Source of the DNA: JAQVWU01 sp964628455
Lineage (GTDB): Bacteria > Bacillota > Clostridia > Oscillospirales > CAG-272
Length of the DNA stretch: 20,421 nt
NCBI GenBank assembly: GCA_964628455.1
Contig: CAZVPD010000057.1
Coordinates: forward strand, 1 to 20,421
Direction of reading: 5' to 3'
Shown piece by piece: positions 13,883-20,421 of the stretch. How positions within the stretch are numbered: the stretch's first letter is position 1; each line of letters opens with the position of its first letter. Position numbers and translations under genes: made by a program. Below the pieces are notes generated by a model. That model was not told the DNA's origin and searched no databases. It was given only the letters and a program-made list of their open reading frames with translations.

Positions 13883-15619
13883 TCATTTATTTTCGCAGGC
13901 CGCTTTTTTTGTATTGATCGCCCTGATGACCGACGGATCGAACTTCGGCCTGCGGTCATAGTAATAAAGACCGTTCACTTCCTGTTCGACATCGGTAAGC
14001 TGTGTATAGCAAAAGCCGCAGATCATGGAATTATCAAGCAGCGCGTCGGTAAGCTGACGGTAGCGTTCGATAAAATCTTCTTCCGTCGCGGGACGGTTGC
14101 CGTAGCCCCATCCTTTTTCGGGGTTTTCAGGCTGCCACCAGATTCCGCCGTATTCCGAAACAAAAGCGAGATCGGCGGGTATTTCCCCGATAAAATCGGC
14201 GATCCCCTTCACCTTTTCGCCCTTCATAAGCCTGTCGAAATTGGCTTTGAAGGCTGCGGGATCCTGATTGTAATCATGAGCGTCGACAATATCGGTGATG
14301 ACATGGCACCATCCGGAACAGTCGATGACAGGACGCGTCGCGTCATACATTTTGGTAAGGTTATAAATCGTTCTGATCAGTTCGGGATTCTGATTGGACT
14401 GCGTTTCATTGAGCGGACACCAGCCGATCACAGAGGGATGGTTGAAGTCACGGCGCAGCATTTCGAGCCATTCGGGAATAAAACCCTGCCATGCGGCAGT
14501 TCCGGAAAGGTCGAGTCCCCAGTTGCCGTGCTCTCCCCAGACCATATAACCCAAACGGTCGCAGTGATACAGAAAACGGGGTTCGAAAATCTTTTGATGA
14601 AGCCGCGCGCCGTTGAAGCCCATATCCATCGAACGATATATATCGGCGGCAAGCGCGTCATCCGAAGGAGCTGTGCAGATGCCGTCGGGATAAAACCCCT
14701 GGTCAAGAATCAGCCGCATGAATACGGATTCGCCGTTGAGACGGAAACGGTGTTCCGACGCATCGTAGGCCACCGAACGCATGGCGAAATAACTCTTCAC
14801 CGTGTCGAAGTTCGTTTCGCCTTCACCGATCCGAAGGGTCAGGTCATATAAATCCGGATGACCCGGTCCCCAAAGATGAACCGGACCGGTAAGTCTGATG
14901 TCGATGCGTACGCTGTCGCCCTCTATAACAGCTGTCCGTGAGGCGATCTGTCCGCCGCCGAAAGATACGTCGGCCGTGAATAATTTTCCGTGCGACTTTA
15001 CGCAGGACGCCTCGATGATGAGCCTGTTTTCAGACGGAACAGGCGTATATTTAGCCTCTTTGATATACGACACCGCTACGGCTTCCAGCCAGACCGTCTG
15101 CCATATCCCCGTTGTCCGCGTATAGGAGCAGCCGGCGGAATAATAACTGTCGCACTGTTTGCCGTGCGGCTGTGTGCCGGAGCGCTGAAAATCCTCCGCA
15201 CAAATCGTGATGTCGTTTTCGCCTTCCCGCAGTTTATCCGTAATATCGAATGAAAATGCCGTGTATCCTCCTATGTGAATGCCGGCTGTTTTTCCGTTTA
15301 CATACACTTCCGTACGGTAATCACAGGCTCCGATATGAAGCAGGATACGGTCGTCCGGTTTAAGGTCTCCCCGGAACGGGTGTTTTATTTTGCGTTTGTA
15401 CCATACGCATTCCATAAAATCCTTGTGATTCTGTCCGGACAATTCGCTTTCGGGACAGAAAGGCAGGATGATTTTATCGTCAAGCCGCGTGCGTTCGAAA
15501 AATTTGCGTGCCCTTCCGCTTTTCCCGCAGTCGATTTCAAAATCCCATTCTCCGTTCAGATTCAGCCAGGACGGACGCATGAACTGAGGGCGGGGATATT
15601 CCGGTCTCGGAACGGTCAT
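13883..15619 (-). CDS. Glycoside hydrolase family 2 enzyme
   Basis: The 578-residue product shows the GH2 order of sugar-binding jelly-roll domain (SWLNLNGEWDFEID near 18; YRTEVYVNGKTAGIHIGGY), immunoglobulin-like domain and TIM barrel. The acid/base Glu405 is in NHPSVIGWCPLNE and the nucleophile Glu489 is in FVSEYGG. GH2 enzymes retain configuration and cut beta-galactosides, beta-glucuronides, beta-mannosides or related linkages; specificity is not decided by these motifs. There is no signal peptide, so it acts in the cytoplasm on an imported glycoside. The length is close to beta-glucuronidase and shorter than LacZ. TGA of the upstream gene, one base and then the ATG, with GAGGTGA inside the upstream end, indicate translational coupling. 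No transporter is in the window. Confidence 0.93.
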   Translation of the reverse strand: MTVPRPEYPRPQFMRPSWLNLNGEWDFEIDCGKSGRARKFFERTRLDDKIILPFCPESELSGQNHKDFMECVWYKRKIKHPFRGDLKPDDRILLHIGACDYRTEVYVNGKTAGIHIGGYTAFSFDITDKLREGENDITICAEDFQRSGTQPHGKQCDSYYSAGCSYTRTTGIWQTVWLEAVAVSYIKEAKYTPVPSENRLIIEASCVKSHGKLFTADVSFGGGQIASRTAVIEGDSVRIDIRLTGPVHLWGPGHPDLYDLTLRIGEGETNFDTVKSYFAMRSVAYDASEHRFRLNGESVFMRLILDQGFYPDGICTAPSDDALAADIYRSMDMGFNGARLHQKIFEPRFLYHCDRLGYMVWGEHGNWGLDLSGTAAWQGFIPEWLEMLRRDFNHPSVIGWCPLNETQSNQNPELIRTIYNLTKMYDATRPVIDCSGWCHVITDIVDAHDYNQDPAAFKANFDRLMKGEKVKGIADFIGEIPADLAFVSEYGGIWWQPENPEKGWGYGNRPATEEDFIERYRQLTDALLDNSMICGFCYTQLTDVEQEVNGLYYYDRRPKFDPSVIRAINTKKAACENK

Positions 15620-15620
15620 G

Positions 15621-16607
15621 TCATTTCACCTCTCTGTTGTTTTTATCCTGCAGACCGAGGAGCTTATGAATTGCAGCGACGGTATATTTATGTTCACCCT
15701 GAATATAATAGCTCTTCCCGCCGTCTGAGACTGTCCGCGCCAGAATCGTCTTCCACGGACGAAAATAATAGCGCGGGTCGGATTTGGGCGGTGCCGATGA
15801 AAAATCGCCGTCTTCCATATCAAGCAGGTCGAATACCGCTGTTGTAAAGTTTGTGATGCTTTTTCCTTCCCCGCGGGCAACGTTGCGCGCCATCGCCAGC
15901 GCCTTCAGGTAAACCTCCGGGCCGGTGACGGCGGATCCGAAATTCAGGAACACTCCGTTTTCAAGACCCGCCACCGTTTCGGTATAGATCAGAAAATCGG
16001 TGTAGGAGGCTTCTCCGAGCACGGCTCCGTCGCAGTTGGGATGTTCGTGAATGATATCGTTTCCGATGCCGATGTGCACGGTACAGGGAATGCCGAGATG
16101 ATAACCCGTGCCCAGAATGCTTTGTTCGCGGTGCGGAAGCGATTCTTCCCATATATACCGTCCGATAGCTTCTCCCGCGCCGAGTCCGGATCTTACACCC
16201 TGCCTTAAAATATCGTTGATCATCCCCGATTCATGCCATAATCCGAACTGCCCTTCACTGATGTATTTCGCAACGCTTTCACAGGTTGCGCCGATCAGCG
16301 AGAGCTCGAAATCGTGAATCGAACCGGCCCCGTTGGTGGCATAATGCGTGACATAGCCGGCGCGCATCATATCGATGATATGAGGTCCGCATCCCGAACG
16401 GATGACATGCCCGCCGCACATCATCAGGGACGATGCCGAACATGACGCCGCATGCTTCATGGCAGACGCAACGGCGGCAAGGGCAGGCTTCTTCATAATT
16501 TCTCCGGGTACGGCAACAGGATCGTATATACTGAGATCAAGGTCATGCCGGCGCATTCCTATAGGCAGAATATTCAGGCGTGAACGGTCGAATTGTTTAT
16601 ACGGCAT
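15621..16607 (-). CDS. Conserved uncharacterised protein, possibly deoxyhypusine-synthase-like fold
   Basis: I do not know a function for this 328-residue protein. It has striking conserved-looking blocks: MCGGHVIRSGCGP (63-75), NGAGSIHDFELSLIG (92-106), HIGIGNDIIHEHPNCDG (178-194) and FGSAVTGPEVYLKAL (223-237). I remember similar blocks in a widespread bacterial family without a described activity. The Gly-rich block followed by an acidic motif, and the pattern of a conserved IP-V block, recall the NAD-binding deoxyhypusine synthase fold, but this is a weak analogy. The start is the ATG at 16607 with GGAGG upstream; the longer frame to 16712 runs into the preceding gene. It lies between a SIS-HAD fusion and GH2 with tight spacing, so its job is probably in the same sugar pathway, perhaps a redox, isomerase or epimerase step (inference). 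Confidence 0.85.
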   Translation of the reverse strand: MPYKQFDRSRLNILPIGMRRHDLDLSIYDPVAVPGEIMKKPALAAVASAMKHAASCSASSLMMCGGHVIRSGCGPHIIDMMRAGYVTHYATNGAGSIHDFELSLIGATCESVAKYISEGQFGLWHESGMINDILRQGVRSGLGAGEAIGRYIWEESLPHREQSILGTGYHLGIPCTVHIGIGNDIIHEHPNCDGAVLGEASYTDFLIYTETVAGLENGVFLNFGSAVTGPEVYLKALAMARNVARGEGKSITNFTTAVFDLLDMEDGDFSSAPPKSDPRYYFRPWKTILARTVSDGGKSYYIQGEHKYTVAAIHKLLGLQDKNNREVK

Positions 16608-16632
16608 TTTCTTTCCTCCGGTATCTGTTTGT

Positions 16633-18054
16633 TTATAATAGATCGCCCGTAAAATCGGGAATGACCGCCGATGCTCCTCCCCGGACGAGTCTTGCACGTT
16701 TCCATTCGTCAACGGAGCATTCGCCGGGTGAGGTTCTCCCCCCGGCCTTGCCGATGAGAAAACTTTCGTCGGAAGCCACGCCTACCGCGTAGCCGCCGAT
16801 TGCGGCGACCAGTTCGATTTCCACATATCCGTCGCCGAATGAAATCAGCTCCTCACCGGAAATCCGGTTTTCCTCGAGAATCTTCCTGATGACAATCTCT
16901 TTCGAACAGCTCTTTATCTCGTCCCGCGCACCGTATATGCCTCCGTCGAAAAGCTCTGCGACTCCGAGCAGTCCGGCTTCCCTGACGACGTCTTTCTCGT
17001 CGGTACCGCTGGCAAGGTAACATTTTATCCCCATACTCCGCAGGTGACCGGCAAATGCGCGAAAGCCGGGAACAGTCAGGGATTCGGGGGGCAATCCGCC
17101 GTTCTGCAGTCCCGTCAGGCGGAAGGAAATACGTTCACCGAGCCGCCTCAGATATTCTTTTTTATAAATATACGGGTCTGTGTGCTCTCCTCCCCGCTTA
17201 ACAACTTCTTCATCGAGCTTTTCGCACTGAAAGATGGTCTGCTTGCCCGTCAGCATGTCGACAAATTCGCGCACACATGCTTCCGTTTCTTTCAGTTCGC
17301 TGTCCTTTCGCCCGGCGGATCCCGCTATTAAAAAAGCGGGCGTTTCACACAGCACCTCGATGAAATACGGGATCATAACCGACTGCCATCCCTCACGGAT
17401 CAGGCTGACCGTCCCGTCAAAATCGAAAAGCGCGGCTGTCGGTTTTGTTTTCAGCTTCTTTATCACTTCGGTATCCCATATGCGGGAAAGCCTGTTCCTG
17501 ATCTCGGTTGCCAGGGCATGCTCCTGCATCATATGGATATCCTCGATGATTTCCATTACATCGGAAGATGCGATCACGCTGACGTCACAGAGTTTTTTCA
17601 GTTTGCCGCCGTCTCTGCCGGAAAAAGCCGCCGTTTCTATTTCCATTTCTCCCGCCGCTTCTGCCAGGCGCACGATGTTTTCGGAATTTCCGCTTCCGCT
17701 GAAGACAACCAGCAGATCCCCTTTTTTCGCAAGGGTGCGGAATTCGACGGCAAGCGCGTCTTCATAATTAAAATCGTTTGCAAGACAGGTCAGGACGGCG
17801 CTTGAATCGCACAGACAGAGCGCCCGGACTCCGCTGCGTCCGTGAGCCCGGCAGCCTTTGATCAGGTCGTTTACCATATGCGATGCCGTCGCCGCGCTGC
17901 CCCCGTTTCCGGCCGTAAGCACCATACCGCCGCGCTGACGGCAGGCAATGATGCGGGACGCCACATCCGCGAGCTGTCCGAAGTCGGTTTTTTTTGCGGC
18001 TTCTGCCGATGAATTCATATAAGCGCGCAGATTCTGAGCCATTTGTTCGGTCAT
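16633..18054 (-). CDS. Fusion of SIS (GmhA-like) isomerase domain and HAD phosphatase
   Basis: The 473-residue product has two enzymes in one chain. Residues 1-195 are a SIS domain of the phosphoheptose-isomerase (GmhA/DiaA) type with AGNGGSAATASHMVNDL (48-64) and VVFSGSGNSENI (116-127). Residues 205-440 are a HAD hydrolase: motif I DFDGTVS (nucleophile Asp211, Asp213), a helical cap, motif II ASGT (Ser349), a Lys near 385, and motif IV FGDGYVEIE, where the second acid is Glu412 instead of Asp. It could isomerise a ketose-7-phosphate-like sugar phosphate and dephosphorylate a related compound. The HAD half is not the GmhB type, whose motif I is DRDG. The ATG has GGAG upstream. It sits 48 nt after the ROK gene and 25 nt before the uncharacterised gene, as part of one operon. 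Confidence 0.88.
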   Translation of the reverse strand: MTEQMAQNLRAYMNSSAEAAKKTDFGQLADVASRIIACRQRGGMVLTAGNGGSAATASHMVNDLIKGCRAHGRSGVRALCLCDSSAVLTCLANDFNYEDALAVEFRTLAKKGDLLVVFSGSGNSENIVRLAEAAGEMEIETAAFSGRDGGKLKKLCDVSVIASSDVMEIIEDIHMMQEHALATEIRNRLSRIWDTEVIKKLKTKPTAALFDFDGTVSLIREGWQSVMIPYFIEVLCETPAFLIAGSAGRKDSELKETEACVREFVDMLTGKQTIFQCEKLDEEVVKRGGEHTDPYIYKKEYLRRLGERISFRLTGLQNGGLPPESLTVPGFRAFAGHLRSMGIKCYLASGTDEKDVVREAGLLGVAELFDGGIYGARDEIKSCSKEIVIRKILEENRISGEELISFGDGYVEIELVAAIGGYAVGVASDESFLIGKAGGRTSPGECSVDEWKRARLVRGGASAVIPDFTGDLL

Positions 18055-18102
18055 TTTTATCTCCTGTATCGTTTATTTACCCGGATTTATATCCGCTGTC
18101 TT

Positions 18103-19101
18103 TTAAATATCCTTTACGGTCCGGCATGCCAGCGCAAATGCACCGAGCAGCGATGCGTCATACCCCAGTGCGGTGGGTAAAACGGGAATACCGCGGTGCA
18201 TAAAGACCGCGTCGCTTTCGATCCGCCGGCGGACCGATCTTTCCAGCAGTCCGAATGAACGGGCCATACCGCCTCCGATGTAAACAACGGCGGGATCCAG
18301 CAGATTTATCGCATTAGCCAGAGCGCGTCCGAGATAATCGCCGGCTTGTTCGAACAGGGCGACCGCTCTGCCGTCTCCTTCGGCAGCCAGCAGCGAACAG
18401 TTTTCGGCTGTATAGCCGAGGGACCTTGTCCGAAACAAATCCGCCCAGCTTTTATCGGCAGCTGCCCTTTCCGAAGCCATTTTACCGACTGCCGTACCCG
18501 ATGCGTGAGCCTCGGCACAGCCGTACTGACCGCAGGAACATAGCCTCGGAGAATCATATTCCACTTTGGCGTGTCCTATTTCACCGGCAACGGAATGATA
18601 TCCGGGCAGGACTTTTCCGCCCGTCACGCAGGCACCGCCGATCCCCGTGCTTACCGTTACCCAGAGCATATCACCGCTGCCCGAGCTTAAAACTTCCGCA
18701 AGGGCGCAGGCGTTGACATCGCATTCCGCCGATACCGGCAGAGCGGCAGCACCGGGGCCGCAGACTTCTGCCCATGCCGACCTGAAAACACCGCAGGTAT
18801 CGACGTCGCGCCATCCGGTAACGGGAGAAAAAACCAGTTTTCCGTGAGAGTCCACCATGCCCGGAGCGCTTATACCGGCCGCTTTCATATCGGACGGACC
18901 GAGTCCGTTTTCAATAAGAATTCCGGCTATTATTTTCACGCATTCCGCAGCCGTGCGGTGAAAAGTATTCGAGGGAGCTCCTGTCGGAAAGGTTTTTTTG
19001 CCCAGAATATCGAGTGATTTTATAAAACCGCTTTTTTCGGAATATTCTGCAACAGCGGCGACTGTTTTCGTGCCGCCCACATCGAGAGCGCATATAAACA
19101 T
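18103..19101 (-). CDS. ROK-family sugar kinase
   Basis: ROK kinases phosphorylate hexoses or N-acetyl-hexosamines with ATP in the cytoplasm. The 332-residue product has the phosphate-binding DVGGTKT at 7-13, a catalytic-region ECDVNACALAE with Asp128, STGIGGACVTGG (151-162), and the zinc site H177 plus CSCGQYGC (C188, C190, C195). The full kinase set argues against a repressor, and there is no N-terminal DNA-binding domain. The ATG is fixed by an in-frame stop two codons upstream; its ribosome site (GGGAG) is far away, so initiation may be weak. It leads the six-gene minus-strand cluster and is divergent from the PfkB kinase. The sugar is not evident from the sequence. Confidence 0.93.
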   Translation of the reverse strand: MFICALDVGGTKTVAAVAEYSEKSGFIKSLDILGKKTFPTGAPSNTFHRTAAECVKIIAGILIENGLGPSDMKAAGISAPGMVDSHGKLVFSPVTGWRDVDTCGVFRSAWAEVCGPGAAALPVSAECDVNACALAEVLSSGSGDMLWVTVSTGIGGACVTGGKVLPGYHSVAGEIGHAKVEYDSPRLCSCGQYGCAEAHASGTAVGKMASERAAADKSWADLFRTRSLGYTAENCSLLAAEGDGRAVALFEQAGDYLGRALANAINLLDPAVVYIGGGMARSFGLLERSVRRRIESDAVFMHRGIPVLPTALGYDASLLGAFALACRTVKDI

Positions 19102-19137
19102 TTTCTATCTTTATATCTCCCGTGATGACATTGATGC

Positions 19138-19166
19138 TTGCCAAGGTCCGCTATCCGTGTTATAAT
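19138..19166 (+). promoter_or_regulatory. Promoter of PfkB kinase
   Basis: TTGCCA (19138-19143), a 17-nt spacer and a perfect TATAAT (19161-19166) stand upstream of the kinase. The start would be near 19173, giving a leader of about 95 nt. Confidence 0.6.
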
Positions 19167-19175
19167 AAGCACGGA
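19154..19175. promoter_or_regulatory. Dyad over the PfkB -10 box, possible operator
   Basis: TCCGTG (19154-19159) and CACGGA (19170-19175) flank the TATAAT symmetrically. GGTCCG (19145-19150) and CGGACC (19172-19177) offer a second pairing. A repressor bound here would block the promoter and lie in the early leader of the opposite operon. Confidence 0.4.
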
Positions 19176-19201
19176 CCGCCCTGCGCCGCACGTTCGTTCT
19201 C

Positions 19202-19230
19202 ATTTTAACACGCTTTCTTATATTTGTAAA
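19202..19230 (-). promoter_or_regulatory. Promoter of ROK-to-oxidoreductase operon
   Basis: On the minus strand TTTACA (19230-19225), a 17-nt spacer and TAAAAT (19207-19202) precede the ROK gene. Start would be near 19195, leaving a leader of about 95 nt that runs back through the PfkB promoter. Confidence 0.6.
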
Positions 19231-19266
19231 CATAAAATAAAAAATTTATTCGGGGGATGTGAAGTT

Positions 19267-20307
19267 ATGTCATTTGATTTTAACCGCATATGCTCGGTCC
19301 TCAGCCGTGCGAAAAATATAAAAATCGCCGTTGCAGGTGATTTCTGCCTTGACAAATATCTCTATATCAACGGCAGCCGCGACGAAATCTCCCTGGAAAC
19401 GGGTAAAACCGCTTATCAGGTCACACGCCGCGCGCTGTATCCCGGGGCAGCCGGGACTATTGCGAATAATTTGTCCTCACTCGGAGCGGAAGTGGTTTGC
19501 TGCGGACTTCTGGGGGATGACGGCGAGGGATGGGAACTTGAGAGATGCCTGCATCAGATCCGTGCGGACACCCGCTTCATGATAAAGAGCCCTCTGGTAT
19601 GCACGTCAACCTATACCAAACCCATGTATGAAGATATAAGCGGAACTCTGACGGAATTAAACCGCCTTGACCTGCGCAATACGGATGAAACCCCGCCGGA
19701 GCTCGTGAGCTGTCTGGCGGAAAATATCGAGAAAGCGCTGGATGAATGCAGTGCGATGATCATCTGCGATCAGTTCACCGAACGCAACCGCAGCGCTGTG
19801 ACAGACAGCATCCGCGAAACACTGCGCCTTGCGGCGGAAAAACATCCCGAAAAAACAGTGCTTGCCGATTCAAGGGGATTTATACATGAATTCCGCGGTG
19901 TAACCATCAAATGCAACCATATAGAAGCGGCGCGCGCATTCGGTTATACCGAAGAGGACGCCGCATCCGAAAAAGTCATCTTCGACTGCGGCAGCCGTCT
20001 GGCAGCGCGCAACGGCAGACCGGCTGTCATCACCTGCGGTGAAAAAGGCGCATGGATCTTCACGCAGTCAACGGGCGGTATTTCGGCAGAGCATGTACAC
20101 TCCTTCCAGGTTGAGGGACCGGTGGACATCTGCGGAGCGGGCGATTCATTTAACGCGGGATATACCCTGGCAGCCTCTCTCGGCCTGAACCTGCCCGAAT
20201 GTCTTCTGATCGCCAACGCCGTCGCTTCCGTCACGATACGGCAGATCGGCGTGACGGGAACGGCAACCGTCAGGCAGGTATGCGACACCCTTCCGAACTA
20301 CAAATAA
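19267..20307 (+). CDS. PfkB-family carbohydrate kinase, HldE kinase-domain-like
   Basis: The 346-residue product is a ribokinase-family sugar kinase. It opens KIAVAGDFCLDKYLYINGSR (19-38), like the start of the heptose kinase domain of HldE/RfaE, followed by PGAAGTIANNLSSLGA and later ELNRLD. The anion-hole motif CGAGDSFNAGY has catalytic Asp293. The C-terminal cytidylyl/adenylyltransferase domain of bifunctional HldE is absent, and the protein ends soon after the kinase fold. It would phosphorylate a sugar or sugar phosphate in the cytoplasm. The start is the ATG at 19267 after GGGGG/GTGAAG; a longer frame to 19138 would begin inside the promoter. It is divergent from the ROK operon and probably functions in the same pathway. 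Confidence 0.88.
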   Translation: MSFDFNRICSVLSRAKNIKIAVAGDFCLDKYLYINGSRDEISLETGKTAYQVTRRALYPGAAGTIANNLSSLGAEVVCCGLLGDDGEGWELERCLHQIRADTRFMIKSPLVCTSTYTKPMYEDISGTLTELNRLDLRNTDETPPELVSCLAENIEKALDECSAMIICDQFTERNRSAVTDSIRETLRLAAEKHPEKTVLADSRGFIHEFRGVTIKCNHIEAARAFGYTEEDAASEKVIFDCGSRLAARNGRPAVITCGEKGAWIFTQSTGGISAEHVHSFQVEGPVDICGAGDSFNAGYTLAASLGLNLPECLLIANAVASVTIRQIGVTGTATVRQVCDTLPNYK

Positions 20308-20325
20308 TACGGCGGCTTCGGTATT

Positions 20326-20357
20326 TCAGGCGGAAAAGGTTTTTGATAAGCGCCTGA
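20326..20357 (+). terminator. Possible hairpin after PfkB kinase
   Basis: TCAGGCG (20326-20332) pairs with CGCCTGA (20351-20357) across an 18-nt loop, followed shortly by ATTTTT. The long loop makes it a weak terminator candidate. Confidence 0.35.
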
Positions 20358-20382
20358 TATGAATTTTTGGCAGAATGTAAAA

Positions 20383-20421
20383 TTAACTGCACCCCAGTAA
20401 AGATATACTGTTAGTATGCAT
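20383..20421 (+). mobile_element. Possible end of an IS3-family insertion sequence
   Basis: ACTGCACCCC (20386-20395) followed by AGTAAAGATATACTG resembles the terminal repeat of IS3-family elements that I remember as ACTGCACCC-TAAAGTTAGAC. Only this end would be in the window, and no transposase is seen, so this is tentative. Confidence 0.3.

Noticed and set aside
13834..13959. Longer N-terminus for the proximal Gfo/Idh protein
   Set aside because: It overlaps the GH2 3' end, has no family similarity, and the sister gene starts at the same METIK position.
14276..14851. 191-residue plus-strand frame inside the GH2 gene
   Set aside because: The GH2 reading has catalytic and domain motifs throughout; this is its shadow.
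16608..16712. Longer N-terminus for the uncharacterised protein
   Set aside because: It runs into the SIS-HAD gene and the internal ATG has a GGAGG site at ideal distance.
19138..19266. Longer N-terminus for the PfkB kinase
   Set aside because: It would start at the -35 box of the predicted promoter and does not look like kinase sequence.

Overview
The window looks like chromosomal DNA from a strictly anaerobic, low-oxygen-adapted Firmicute, most likely an uncultured clostridial (Oscillospiraceae/Christensenellales-like) gut bacterium. The reasons are strong GGAGG ribosome sites, textbook TTGACA-17-TATAAT promoters, rubrerythrin, a class III (oxygen-sensitive) ribonucleotide reductase, a radical-SAM activase, an ispE of the MEP pathway, a DUF4358-type lipoprotein and a surface protein with a C-terminal membrane anchor. 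The taxon is inferred from gene content only; there is no rRNA or tRNA gene in the window.

Housekeeping half (1-9690). A NYN-domain protein follows rubrerythrin on the minus strand, and polA runs divergently from the same promoter region. A stand-alone secreted CBM9-like surface protein has its own strong promoter next to a perfect 15-bp inverted repeat. ispE (minus) and nrdD (plus) are divergent across a 557-bp AT-rich spacer. The nrdD promoter carries two NrdR-box-like sites about three helical turns apart. A glycyl-radical-enzyme activase converges on nrdD across a perfect 16-bp-stem terminator; it has two extra [4Fe-4S] motifs that ordinary NrdG lacks.

Middle (9690-11660). A two-gene plus-strand operon encodes a membrane-anchored SGNH hydrolase with a Pro-Glu-Thr repeat linker and a DUF4358-like lipoprotein, closed by a bidirectional terminator. 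This is an envelope-modification module by its look.

Sugar cluster (11660-20310). Six minus-strand genes appear to form one operon: ROK kinase, SIS-HAD fusion, an uncharacterised conserved protein, a cytoplasmic GH2 glycosidase, and two tandemly duplicated Gfo/Idh/MocA oxidoreductases. A PfkB kinase resembling the HldE kinase domain is transcribed away from them, and the two predicted transcripts overlap at their 5' ends. The mix of GmhA-like isomerase, HAD phosphatase, HldE-like kinase, GH2 and two NAD-dependent oxidoreductases does not match a standard pathway I know. It could be an undescribed route for an unusual (perhaps seven-carbon or keto-) sugar or its glycoside, and it is the best candidate in the window for a new system.

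The extreme right end holds a sequence that resembles an IS3-family terminal repeat, so an insertion sequence may start at the window edge. I see no CRISPR array, tRNA, rRNA, phage gene or complete mobile element.
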